Below the pieces are notes generated by a model. That model ran no database searches. It saw nothing but the letters and a program-made list of their open reading frames with translations, and was not told where the DNA came from. The position numbers and the translations under genes are program-made. Source: Streptomyces beigongshangae (GTDB taxonomy: Bacteria > Actinomycetota > Actinomycetes > Streptomycetales > Streptomycetaceae). From it: DNA of 64,000 bases. This document shows, piece after piece, positions 8,860 through 16,885 of the stretch. The stretch is from assembly GCF_019710745.1 (NCBI RefSeq), contig NZ_JAHKJW010000008.1, forward strand, positions 1-64,000. Direction: 5' to 3'. Within the stretch, counting starts at the first letter, position 1; the number at the start of each line of letters is the position of its first letter.

Positions 8860-10401
8860 ATGTCCGTGTTCATCCTGGTCTCCGGTCCGTTCACCGGCGG
8901 ACGGATCTGGAACGAGGTGACCGGGCGGTTGCGGGAGGCGGGCGCCGAGGCGCACCCGGTGACGCTGAGCAGGGAGGCCGGAGCCGATCTGGAGACGCAT
9001 GTCGAGGACGTGGTCCGGCTGATCGACTCCCTGGGGCCCTCGAAGTCGTCCGGGGAATTGGTGCTGGTCGGGCACGACTACGCCATCCATCCGGTACTGG
9101 GCGCCGCGGACCGCCGTCCGGAGCGGGTCGCGCGGATCGTCCACCTGGACGCGGGAATGCCGCAGGACGGTGAAGCGGCGCTGGCCCTGGTGCCGGACCC
9201 GGCGGTGCACGAACTGCTGCGTGCGGAGGGCGGTCCGGGGCCGGTCCCGCCGCCGGACCCGGCGCAGTGGCAGCGGTGGGGCAGCACGGAAGGCCTGTCG
9301 GCCCGGCAGCTGGAACTGCTGAGCCGGCAGGCAGCCCCGCAACCGCCGCGCACACTGACACAACCGCTGCGGCTGACCGGCGCCGCCAGTGCCGTCCCGG
9401 TCAGCGGCATCCTGTGCACGGCGGGAGGGACGACCCTGGAACTGGTCGAGGCGCTGGTACGCACCGGTCCGCCGCAGTTCCGGAAGCTGGCCGATCCACG
9501 AGTCGGTTTCTTCGAACTGGCCACGGGTCACTGGCCGATGCTGTCCCGCCCGGACGAACTGGGCGCACTGCTGCTGCGCGCGGCGGCGGGCGAAGGGCAC
9601 CGGCTGACCGCGCCCGAGGGCGAGTCCCCGCTCGCCCGGCCCTTCCTCTTCGACCCCCCGGAGCACCCGCGGGTGCGCACCGGACGCGTGGACCTGCACT
9701 TCCCCGAACCGGAACCCGAACCCGAACCCGGATCAGGACCAGGAGCAGCACCGGAAGCGCACGGGCCGTGGCCCGCGGTGCTGTTCGTGCACGGCGGTCC
9801 CGTGCCGCCCGACGCCGGTCCCGCGCCGCGCGACTCACCCTTCTACCTCGGTTACGCCCGCTGCACGGCGCAGCTGGGCGCGGTGGGAGCCGTCGTGGCG
9901 CACCGACTGCACGGCCTCACCGACTACGCGCGGGCCGCGGACGACGTGGCCGAGGCTCTCGAACTGCTGCGGGCCGACCCGCGCGTGGACGCCCGGCGCG
10001 TCGCCCTGTGGATCTTCTCCGGCGCGGGACTGCTCGCCGCGGACTGGATCACCGACCCGCCCCCGTGGCTGCGCTGCCTGGCCCTCACCTATCCGATCCT
10101 GGCCCCGCTCCCGGGCTGGGGCGCGGTAGGTCCCCGCTTCGACCCGGTCGGCGCGCTCCGGGCCGGCGCCGGGACGCCGCCACCGCTGGTGCTGACCCGG
10201 GCGGGCCTGGAGACACCGCAGATCGCCGCCACGGTGGAGGAGTTCATGACAGCGGCGGAGGAGACGAAGACCCCGGTCCGGACGATCGACGTCCCGCACG
10301 GCCGGCACGGCTTCGAGACGCACGGACCGACGGACGAGTCCCGCGAGGCCGTCTCCCGGGCTCTGCGTACGGTGCTGACGCAGCTGCGTCAGCCGCTGTG
10401 A
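8860..10401 (+). CDS. Tandem two-domain alpha/beta hydrolase
   Basis: 513 aa; GGAGG precedes ATG 8860. The first half (about 1-245) is an esterase-like alpha/beta hydrolase in which the usual GHSxGG nucleophile elbow reads GHDYAIHP, so serine is replaced by aspartate; a TGHWPM histidine segment is kept. A linker rich in Glu-Pro repeats (about 283-300) joins a second hydrolase domain (about 305-513) resembling dienelactone hydrolase-type enzymes, with FVHGG (oxyanion region), FSGAG (serine elbow) and HGRHGFE (histidine). Probably induced through the divergent MerR regulator. Whether the first domain is active as a dehalogenase/epoxide hydrolase type or is inactive is unknown. Confidence 0.8.
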   Translation: MSVFILVSGPFTGGRIWNEVTGRLREAGAEAHPVTLSREAGADLETHVEDVVRLIDSLGPSKSSGELVLVGHDYAIHPVLGAADRRPERVARIVHLDAGMPQDGEAALALVPDPAVHELLRAEGGPGPVPPPDPAQWQRWGSTEGLSARQLELLSRQAAPQPPRTLTQPLRLTGAASAVPVSGILCTAGGTTLELVEALVRTGPPQFRKLADPRVGFFELATGHWPMLSRPDELGALLLRAAAGEGHRLTAPEGESPLARPFLFDPPEHPRVRTGRVDLHFPEPEPEPEPGSGPGAAPEAHGPWPAVLFVHGGPVPPDAGPAPRDSPFYLGYARCTAQLGAVGAVVAHRLHGLTDYARAADDVAEALELLRADPRVDARRVALWIFSGAGLLAADWITDPPPWLRCLALTYPILAPLPGWGAVGPRFDPVGALRAGAGTPPPLVLTRAGLETPQIAATVEEFMTAAEETKTPVRTIDVPHGRHGFETHGPTDESREAVSRALRTVLTQLRQPL

Positions 10402-10739
10402 TCCGGTCCGCGTGGACGCCGAGTGGCGGACGGCGGACGGCGGCCGGTCGGTCGGGGGGCCGGCCGGTCGGGTGGCCGGTCGGCCGGACGGTCCGGAGCG
10501 ACGGCTGTGGATCCGCAGCGCATCACCGTGTGTCACGTCACCTCAGCGCACCTCACCGCACATCGCATCACGTCGCGGCGCGCCGCTGTGCGCCCGCCCG
10601 GCGCCGCGGGCATCATCGGGTCCGGTGGCACCCCGGACCGCGGACCGGCGCAGGCCCCGGCGTACGGGAGCCGGCGGGGCGGGCACGCGTTGATGCGGCG
10701 TTGATCGAACGTTTTTCGACACGCGGCACGATCGCCGGC
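10402..10739. other. 338-bp non-coding region before the WhiB-like gene
   Basis: No gene is convincing. 10441-10498 is a run of CCGGTCGG-like repeats that can fold into hairpins. Close to the WhiB-like gene there is an inverted pair TCGAA/TTCGA at 10705-10719, embedded in the only AT-containing stretch, a plausible promoter or operator position. Confidence 0.45.
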
Positions 10740-10985
10740 ATGCGCAATGACACCACCGCCGCAGCCGACCTCTCCTGGCAGGAACAGGCGCTGTGCGCCC
10801 AGACCGGATCCGAGTTCTTCTTCCCCGAGCCGGGCAGCTCGGTGCGGGAGGCGAAGCAGATCTGCGGAATGTGCGAGATGCGCTCCGCGTGTCTGGAGTA
10901 CGCGCTCAGCCATGACGAACGCTTCGGTGTCTGGGGCGGCCTGTCGGAGAAGGAGCGACTCGTGCTCCGGCGCGCCCAGCACTGA
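10740..10985 (+). CDS. wblH: WhiB-like iron-sulfur protein
   Basis: 81 aa. Four conserved cysteines (C19, C42, C45, C51; C...CxxCxxxxxC) would hold a 4Fe-4S cluster, followed by the family's GVWGG turn (63-67) and a basic C-terminus. Wbl proteins are actinobacterial regulators that usually work with a sigma factor and control development or stress responses. No clear ribosome site precedes the ATG, so leaderless translation is possible. The symbol is suggested by gene neighbourhood only (memory of S. coelicolor), so treat it as tentative. Confidence 0.88.
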   Translation: MRNDTTAAADLSWQEQALCAQTGSEFFFPEPGSSVREAKQICGMCEMRSACLEYALSHDERFGVWGGLSEKERLVLRRAQH

Positions 10986-11073
10986 GGCGCCGCCGGCCGG
11001 TGGCCGGTGTCGGTGACACGACGCGGGCCCGGATGACGGCGCACGAGGGACGCAGACGCCCTGCCCGGGCGCG

Positions 11074-11100
11074 CGGCATGCACGGCATGCACGGCATGCA
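11074..11100. repeat. Three exact 9-bp tandem repeats
   Basis: CGGCATGCA is repeated three times without spacing, just after the end of the desaturase gene. Each unit includes the palindrome GCATGC. No function is evident. Confidence 0.8.
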
Positions 11101-11133
11101 CGACACCGGGGCAGGGCGCGACGCGGAGCGGGG

Positions 11134-12114
11134 TTACATCGCGGCGGCGCGGGCCGCCATGCGGGCCTTGCGGGTCGCGAGCTTCTCGTCGAACTTGAGG
11201 GCCTCGGCGTCCAGGCCGTTCATGTAGAGGCCGAGCTCCTCCTGGGCCTTGAGTCCCTCGGGGCCCAGACCGTCGAACTCCAGGACCTTGAGGTGACGCA
11301 GCACCGGCATCAGCACGTCGTCGTGGTGGATGCGCATGTTGTAGACCTCGCCGATCGCCATCTGGGCGGCGGCGCGCTCGAAGCCGGGCATGCCGTGTCC
11401 GGGCATCCGGAAGTTGACGATGACGTCCCGCACGGCCTGCATGGTCAGGTCGGGGGCGAGCTCGAACGCGGCCTTGAGCAGGTTGCGGTAGAAGACCATG
11501 TGCAGGTTCTCGTCGGTCGCGATGCGCGCCAGCATGCGGTCGCAGACCGGGTCGCCCGACTGGTGCCCGGTGTTGCGGTGCGAGACGCGGGTCGCGAGCT
11601 CCTGGAAGGCGACGTACGCCACGGAGTGCAGCATCGAGTGGCGGTTGTCCGACTCGAAGCCCTCACTCATGTGCTGCATGCGGAAGGCTTCCAGCTGGTC
11701 CGGGTCCACGGCGCGCGACGCGAGCAGGTAGTCGCGCATCACGATGCCGTGCCGGCCCTCCTCGGCGGTCCAGCGGTGCACCCAGGTGCCCCAGGCGCCG
11801 TCGCGGCCGAACAGGGAAGCGATCTCGTGGTGGTAGCTGGGCAGGTTGTCCTCGGTCAGGAGGTTCACTACCAGCGCGATGCGGCCGAGCTCGGTGACCT
11901 TGGACTGCTCCTTGCCCCATGCCTCGCCGTCCTCGAAGAATCCGGGGAAGTTGCGACCGTCGGACCAGGGCACGTACTCGTGCGGCATCCAGTCCTTGGC
12001 GACCTTCAGATGACGGTTGAGTTCGGTCTCCACCACTTCTTCCAGCGCGTACAGCAGGCGGGCGTCGGTCCAGTCGGAGGACGGGCTGCCGAGATGGGGA
12101 GAAGTGATCGTCAC
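11134..12114 (-). CDS. Acyl-ACP desaturase (soluble di-iron type)
   Basis: 326 aa. It matches the ferritin-like stearoyl-ACP desaturase family (fatty acid desaturase type 2), with di-iron ligands in EEGRHG and DENLHMVF plus the N-terminal helix EEVVETELNRH. It introduces a double bond into acyl-ACP chains using O2 and reduced ferredoxin, changing membrane fluidity. It is monocistronic and has a 50-bp operator-like palindrome 40 bp upstream, so control by a dimeric (TetR-like) regulator is likely. That regulator is not in the window next to it. Confidence 0.93.
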   Translation of the reverse strand: MTITSPHLGSPSSDWTDARLLYALEEVVETELNRHLKVAKDWMPHEYVPWSDGRNFPGFFEDGEAWGKEQSKVTELGRIALVVNLLTEDNLPSYHHEIASLFGRDGAWGTWVHRWTAEEGRHGIVMRDYLLASRAVDPDQLEAFRMQHMSEGFESDNRHSMLHSVAYVAFQELATRVSHRNTGHQSGDPVCDRMLARIATDENLHMVFYRNLLKAAFELAPDLTMQAVRDVIVNFRMPGHGMPGFERAAAQMAIGEVYNMRIHHDDVLMPVLRHLKVLEFDGLGPEGLKAQEELGLYMNGLDAEALKFDEKLATRKARMAARAAAM

Positions 12115-12153
12115 GGTTGCTCCAGGGGGACGGAAATGCTGAGCGGCAATACA

Positions 12154-12203
12154 AACCTACGGCATCGTAGGCTACGTACCCGTAGGTTACGATGCCGTAG
12201 GTT
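12154..12203. promoter_or_regulatory. Long compound operator upstream of desaturase
   Basis: A 50-bp near-palindrome centred at 12178.5: 21 of the 25 base pairs across the centre are complementary. It holds four alternating CTACG/CGTAG boxes, such as CCTACGGCATCGTAGG at 12156-12171. Such tandem dyads are typical of two dimers of a TetR-like repressor. It ends about 40 bp upstream of the desaturase ATG and probably overlaps the promoter. Confidence 0.75.
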
Positions 12204-12326
12204 AAGCGCGCCGTAAGGAAGGCTGATCGGCAGAGATCTCTCCGCAAAGCCCCATGCCATGCATACGGGCCCGTTCCTCAGGCGGACGCGCAGGTCCCGG
12301 GGCCGTACGGGCGGTCCGCCGGGGTG

Positions 12327-13103
12327 TCAGTCGTACAGCTCCCGCAACCGTACCGAGAGGCATGTCACACAGCCTTCGAGCTTCTCGAACTCGCTGATGT
12401 CCACGAGGACGGGTTCGAGACCGAGGCCGGCGAACAGGTCGGCGGTCCTGGGCGCGCTCGCCGCCATCAGGAGCTTGCCGCCGCCCAGCAGGACGACGTG
12501 CGAGCCGGACTCCTCCGGCACCGCCAGGAAGCGCGGGAACAGCGAGGGCGTGTCCACCAGCGGCCCGTACCCGACGACCGTGCCGTCCGGCAGGGCGGTG
12601 ACGGCCGACTTCAGGTGCAGCACCCGGCTCACCGGCACGGCGACGACGCGGGCGCCGAGCGGTTCGAACGCGGCCCTCAGCTGCTGGATGCCGGCTCCGT
12701 TGGTGCGCCCGCCGAGACCCGCGTAGACCGTGTCGCCGACCTTGAGGACGTCGCCGCCCTCGAGGGTGCCCGGTTCCCACACCCAGTTCACCGAGCAGCC
12801 GAGCCGCGCGACCGCCTCCTCGACCCCGGCGGTCTCCTCGCGCCGGGACTCCGCGCCGGGGCGGCCGATCAGGGCCACGTTGCGGAAGACGACCACCGCG
12901 TCCTCGACGAACACGGAGTCGGGGAGGTCGTCGGCGGGCTCCACCTCGACGGTCTCCCAGCCGTGGGTGCGCAGCGCCTGCGCGTACGCCTCCCACTGCT
13001 CGGCCGCCAGGGCGGCGTCGACGGGAGTGCGCTCCAGGTGCGTGACGAGACCTTCGGCCAGGCGGGGACCGGGACGGCGGACGAGGGCTTTCCGGCTGGG
13101 CAC
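12327..13103 (-). CDS. ddaH: Dimethylarginine dimethylaminohydrolase (dimethylargininase)
   Basis: About 258 aa from GTG 13103 (GGAGA upstream). An in-frame ATG pair 40 bp further upstream is possible, but homologues begin at PSRKALVRRP. The guanidino-modifying fold is recognised by DSVFVEDA, the catalytic histidine in LHLKSAVT and the catalytic cysteine in LEGCVTCLS near the C-terminus. It hydrolyses N-omega-methylated arginines to citrulline and methylamines. No operon partner is seen; its neighbours are unrelated. Confidence 0.9.
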   Translation of the reverse strand: MPSRKALVRRPGPRLAEGLVTHLERTPVDAALAAEQWEAYAQALRTHGWETVEVEPADDLPDSVFVEDAVVVFRNVALIGRPGAESRREETAGVEEAVARLGCSVNWVWEPGTLEGGDVLKVGDTVYAGLGGRTNGAGIQQLRAAFEPLGARVVAVPVSRVLHLKSAVTALPDGTVVGYGPLVDTPSLFPRFLAVPEESGSHVVLLGGGKLLMAASAPRTADLFAGLGLEPVLVDISEFEKLEGCVTCLSVRLRELYD

Positions 13104-13277
13104 GTACGGGTCTCCGTCTCGGCAGGGTGTGTTCCCGCACATCATGCAGCCCGCGCCGGGTGGGCGACAGCCTTTCGCGGTGCGGGGGAGGAGAGGGGAT
13201 CGTGGCGGACGCGCCCGCATCCGCCCCGTGGTGGCGCCTGCGGGTGCGTGGCGGGAGGGTGAGGGTGCGCGCGGGCC

Positions 13278-13301
13278 GGCCGCGCGGTTCCCCGCGCCCC
13301 T
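13278..13301 (-). repeat. Dispersed GC-rich repeat, reverse-strand copy
   Basis: Read on the reverse strand this is AGGGGCGCGGGGAAC followed by CGCGCGGCC, identical over 24 bases to 36959-36982. It directly follows the stop codon of the UvrA-like remnant and forms a hairpin with the last codons (GGCGCCCC/AGGGGCGC). Confidence 0.7.
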
Positions 13302-13440
13302 TCAGGGGCGCCCCACGAACCGCCGCAGGTGCTCCGCCGTGAACGACCCCCGCGCCCCCAGCAGCTCCCGGGGCGTCCCCGCGAAGACGACCCGGCCTCC
13401 GGCCCGGCCCCCGGCCCCGTGCCGCTCCGGGGGGCGAGCG
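13302..13440 (-). pseudogene. C-terminal remnant of a UvrA-like excinuclease/ABC protein
   Basis: The reverse strand reads an open C-terminus of about 45 codons ending at TGA 13304-13302: GGRVVFAGTPRELLG, then SFTAEHLRRFV. This is the typical end of UvrA and UvrA-like (drug-resistance) excinuclease subunits, which read GGRVVFxGTPxEL...LTxxHL. No body of the gene exists; the ABC-F gene ends 10 bp upstream. The fragment therefore marks a deletion or replacement at this locus. Confidence 0.7.
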
Positions 13441-13449
13441 CCGCCTCGT

Positions 13450-15084
13450 TCAGCAGCCGGGATGCCCGACAGCCTCCGGCGTGATTTCCCGCAGTTCCCC
13501 CTCCAGCAGCAGCCAGCGCGTGATCCCGATCGACTCCAGGAACGGGATGTCGTGGCTGGCCACGATCAGCGCTCCCTCGTACGACTCCAGCGCCGTGGTC
13601 AGCTGCCGCACGCTCGCCATGTCGAGGTTGTTGGTCGGCTCGTCGAGCATGAGGAGCTGCGGCGCCGGCTCGGCGAGCATCAGCGCGGCCAGCGCCGCCC
13701 GGAAGCGTTCGCCGCCGGAGAGCGTCGCCGCGGGCCGGTCGGCCCGGGTGCCCCGGAACAGGAAGCGCGCGAGCCGCGCCCGGACCCGGTTGTTGGTGGC
13801 GCCCGGCGAGAACCGGGCCACGTTCTCGGCGACCGTCAGCCCGTCGTCGAGCACGTCGAGGCGCTGGGGCAGGAAGCGCATCGGCACATGGGTCCGCGCC
13901 TCCCCGGAAACGGGTTCCAGCTCCCCGGCGACCGTCCGCAGCAGCGTCGTCTTGCCCGCGCCGTTGCGGCCGACCAGCGCGACCCGCTCGGGCCCGCGCA
14001 GATCGAAGGAGCCCACCGCGCCCGCCCCGTACGCCAGTCGCAGGTCCAGGAGCGTGAGGACCGTACGACCCGGCGGCACGGCCGTGTACGGCAGGTCGAC
14101 GCGGATCTCGTCGTCGTCCCGCACGGCGTCCACGGCGTCGTCGAGCCGCTCCTTCGCCTCGGCGAGCTTCTCCTCGTGCATGATGCGGTGCTTGCCCGCG
14201 GACTCCTGGGCCGAACGTTTGCGGGCCCCCATCACGATCTTCGGCTCGCGCTTCTGCTCGAACATCTTCTGGCCGTACCGCTTGCGGCGGGCCAGCTTGA
14301 CCTGCGCGTCGGCCAGCTCGCGCTTCTGCTTGCGCAGATCGGACCCGGCGACGCGGACCATGCGCTCGGCCGCCTCCTGCTCGGTGGCGAGGGCCTCCTG
14401 GTACGCCGAGTAGTTGCCGCCGTACCAGGTGACCTCGCCGGAGCGCAGGTCGGCGACCTGATCGACCAGGTCCAGCAGTTCGCGGTCGTGGCTGACCACG
14501 ACCAGGACGCCGGGCCAGGCCTCGACGGCCGCGTACAGCCGCCGGCGCGCGTACAGGTCGAGGTTGTTGGTGGGTTCGTCGAGGAGCAGCACGTCGGGCC
14601 GGCGCAGCAGCAGCGCGGCCAGGCGCAGCAGGACCGACTCGCCGCCGGAGACCTCGCCGGTCGTGCGGTCCAGGCCGATGTGGCCCAGGCCCAGTTCGCC
14701 GAGCGTCGCCAGGGCGCGCTCCTCGACGTCCCAGTCGTCGCCCACGACGTCGAAGTGCTCCTCGGACACGTCACCCGCCTCGATGGCGTGCAGCGCGGCG
14801 CGCCTGGCGGCGATGCCGAGGACCTCGTCGACCCGGAGCCCGGTGTCGAGCGTGACGTTCTGCGGCAGCCGGCCCACCTCGCCCGTGACGCGGACGGTGC
14901 CGCCGGTGGGGGTGAGCTCCCCCGCGATCAGCTTCAGGAGGGTCGACTTCCCCGATCCGTTGACGCCGACGAGTCCGGTCCTGCCGGGACCGAACGCCAC
15001 CTGGAGGTCGTCGAGGACGGGAGTGCCGTCGGGCCAGGCGAAGGACAGGGAGGTGCAGGTGACGGAAGTGGGGGCACTAGACAT
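13450..15084 (-). CDS. ABC-F family ATPase (ribosome protection type)
   Basis: 544 aa from ATG 15084. Two ABC domains without membrane segments: Walker A GVNGSGKST with signature VSGGE and LLLDEPTNNLD in the first; GRNGAGKTT, LSGGE and LMLDEPTNNLD in the second. They are joined by a long charged coiled linker (about 245-340, KQKRELADAQ...), the P-site tRNA interaction motif. ABC-F proteins act on the ribosome, either for antibiotic resistance or translation factor roles; which applies here is not clear. A 53-codon upstream ORF and complementary leader segments precede it, suggesting inducible attenuation. Confidence 0.92.
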   Translation of the reverse strand: MSSAPTSVTCTSLSFAWPDGTPVLDDLQVAFGPGRTGLVGVNGSGKSTLLKLIAGELTPTGGTVRVTGEVGRLPQNVTLDTGLRVDEVLGIAARRAALHAIEAGDVSEEHFDVVGDDWDVEERALATLGELGLGHIGLDRTTGEVSGGESVLLRLAALLLRRPDVLLLDEPTNNLDLYARRRLYAAVEAWPGVLVVVSHDRELLDLVDQVADLRSGEVTWYGGNYSAYQEALATEQEAAERMVRVAGSDLRKQKRELADAQVKLARRKRYGQKMFEQKREPKIVMGARKRSAQESAGKHRIMHEEKLAEAKERLDDAVDAVRDDDEIRVDLPYTAVPPGRTVLTLLDLRLAYGAGAVGSFDLRGPERVALVGRNGAGKTTLLRTVAGELEPVSGEARTHVPMRFLPQRLDVLDDGLTVAENVARFSPGATNNRVRARLARFLFRGTRADRPAATLSGGERFRAALAALMLAEPAPQLLMLDEPTNNLDMASVRQLTTALESYEGALIVASHDIPFLESIGITRWLLLEGELREITPEAVGHPGC

Positions 15085-15109
15085 ACGGGCCTCGCAGTGC
15101 TGGATGCGG

Positions 15110-15271
15110 TCAGGACGACACGTATCGAGACACCGTGGGGCGGCGACGGCCGGAAGGACGGAGTCCTCCGGGGCTTTCGCGGGACGGGGAGAAGCCCTGT
15201 TCCGCGGGACGGCTCGGAGCCGAGGTCGCACGCTGCGCCCACACGGATACGTGTGCGACGCGGTGTCTCAT
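15110..15271 (-). CDS. Upstream ORF (53 aa) in the ABC-F leader
   Basis: ATG 15271 to TGA 15110 on the reverse strand, ending 25 bp before the ABC-F start. The product begins MRHRVAHVSVWAQR and is rich in Arg, Ser and Pro. Only a weak GAGG lies before the ATG. Leader peptides on which drug-stalled ribosomes control folding are known for antibiotic-resistance ABC-F genes; that this one is translated is inference. Confidence 0.45.
   Translation of the reverse strand: MRHRVAHVSVWAQRATSAPSRPAEQGFSPSRESPGGLRPSGRRRPTVSRYVSS
15118..15269 (-). promoter_or_regulatory. ABC-F leader with alternative pairing segments
   Basis: Two exact 9-base complementary pairs lie in the leader: 15261-15269 with 15127-15135 (GAGACACCG/CGGTGTCTC) and 15246-15254 with 15118-15126 (ACACGTATC/GATACGTGT). 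Their order makes the two helices non-nested, so they form a pseudoknot or exclude each other. Between them are hairpins such as CGGCTCGGAGCCG (15211-15223). The first segment overlaps the start codon of the upstream ORF. Confidence 0.5.
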
Positions 15272-15397
15272 GACCTCAGACGAGCAACGTCCTTCTCCAA
15301 TCGGCGGCGACAGGACCGCTCCAAACCGTAGGAGGGGGCCGTGTCGCTGTCAACGGATTAACCTGCCCCCCGATCCCGACCGCCCGAAGGAGACTCT

Positions 15398-16066
15398 GTG
15401 CTCAACGGTCCGCTCTCGCTGCCCGCCCGTCTCTACCTGCTGGCGTGGGACACGACGAAAGGCAAGGTCACCGCCGCTTCCCAGGTGCCGCACCTGGTAC
15501 GGGCCGGTGCCCTCACCGAGCTGGCGCAGCGCGGGCTGCTGGCCGACGCGGACGGCGTCGCCACGCCCACCACCCCCGACGGCCGGACCGGGGACCCGGC
15601 CCTCGACGGGCTCCTGGAACTCGTCGAGGAGTCCCGGCCGCACAAGTGGAAGACCTGGGTCACTCTGCGGGCCCGCATCACCCTGGACGCCGTGGAGGCG
15701 CAGCTCGCCGCCGACGGCTATCTGCGCGCGGAGAAGACACGGGTGCTCGGCGTCTTCCCGTCCGTGGACTACGAGATCGACCGCGTGGCCGTCGTGGAGG
15801 GGCTGCGCGAGGAGGCGCGCCTGGCGCTGACGGGACCGGTGCCGGTGGAGGAGGTGTCCGCGCGGGACGCGGCACTCGTCTCCCTGGCCGCCGCGGCCGA
15901 ACTCCGCACGCTCCTGTCGGCCGAGGAGCGGCGGCGGTACGAGGCCCGCGTCGCGGCCCTGGCCGAGCGCAGCGGACCGGCGGCCCCGACCCTGCACCAG
16001 GCGGTCCAGGAGGTCAGATCGGCGGTGGCGGCGGCGGTGACGATGACGGCGCCGCCGGGGGACTGA
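15398..16066 (+). CDS. GPP34-family phosphoprotein (GOLPH3-like)
   Basis: 222 aa from GTG 15398 with GAAGGAG nine bases upstream. The whole length matches the GPP34 fold (the Golgi phosphoprotein 3 family), including LSLPARLYLLAWD at the N-terminus and the ARLALTG segment near residue 142. Eukaryotic members bind phosphoinositides; bacterial members are abundant in Streptomyces and have no defined role. Divergent from the ABC-F gene. It appears to be transcribed alone. Confidence 0.85.
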   Translation: MLNGPLSLPARLYLLAWDTTKGKVTAASQVPHLVRAGALTELAQRGLLADADGVATPTTPDGRTGDPALDGLLELVEESRPHKWKTWVTLRARITLDAVEAQLAADGYLRAEKTRVLGVFPSVDYEIDRVAVVEGLREEARLALTGPVPVEEVSARDAALVSLAAAAELRTLLSAEERRRYEARVAALAERSGPAAPTLHQAVQEVRSAVAAAVTMTAPPGD

Positions 16067-16246
16067 CCGCCGCGGCGGCCGCGTCTCCGCGCCGGTCGAC
16101 CGCGCCGCTCCCCGTGCCGGACGGGAGCTGCCGGGCACGGGCACGTACGAGCCGCCGACCCGCGCAGACCCCCCGACCCGCGGCTTCGCCCGAGCCGATC
16201 GAGCCGACCGCGTAGGCCGCGTGGGTCGCTTCGGCCGCGTCGGACG

Positions 16247-16663
16247 TCAGCAGGGGTCGCGCAGCAGTTCGGCCAGGTCGTGGTCCAGGTCCTGGTGCAG
16301 GTGCTCCAGACCGACCGGCACCAGCTCCGTCGAGCTGTCCAGGAAGTGCCGCAGTTCACCGGCGCGCACATGGATCACCGCGGTGCCCTCCGGAGCGTGG
16401 AACTCCAGGACGATGCGGTCGTACCCGTACGGCCGCACCCGCACGTCCCCGTGTCCCACCTCCTCCTCCAGACCCGAGGCGAGCAGCTCGCGGGCGAAGG
16501 TCCAGCACACCTCCACGCCTTCGAGCGTGGACGGGGCCGGGAAGGACATGCGGACGGCGAAGGGATCGCGCGGGTCGTAGCCGAGTGTCGCGGGAATGCT
16601 CGGCATCCGCGGCGCGGCGGCGACGAGGCGGGCCTCAACGGGCTGCTCGATAACGGTGGACAA
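16247..16663 (-). CDS. ssgD: SsgA-like sporulation/cell division protein
   Basis: 138 aa from TTG 16663, which has GGGAG nine bases upstream; the reading frame stays open further but this start gives the family's usual 130-145 aa. SsgA-like signatures are seen: DPFAVRMSF, EVCWTFARELL, GHGDVRVRP and LDSSTELVP. SALPs are sporulating-actinomycete proteins that guide septation, wall deposition and spore separation. The SsgD assignment rests on remembered gene neighbourhood as well as sequence. It stands alone. Confidence 0.88.
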   Translation of the reverse strand: MSTVIEQPVEARLVAAAPRMPSIPATLGYDPRDPFAVRMSFPAPSTLEGVEVCWTFARELLASGLEEEVGHGDVRVRPYGYDRIVLEFHAPEGTAVIHVRAGELRHFLDSSTELVPVGLEHLHQDLDHDLAELLRDPC

Positions 16664-16885
16664 CGCCTTGCTCCCTTGTGACAGACGGACGAACTGCGGA
16701 CGGATGAGCCGGGCACTTGTAGAGACGCCGGAACGGGCCGATCCGTGCCTGCGAACGCGCATGAACTCCGAGTGACCTCTGTCACCGCCTTTCAATCACA
16801 GGAGTGATCGCTGATTTCCCGGTGACCACCGGAGTCCTCCGGGGCGTCCGGACGTCACCGGGGGAGTGGGCCAGCTTCGCCCGCC

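Noticed and set aside
11074-11100. Short tandem repeats considered as a CRISPR array
   Set aside because: Units are 9 bp, contiguous, only three copies, with no spacers and no cas genes in the window.
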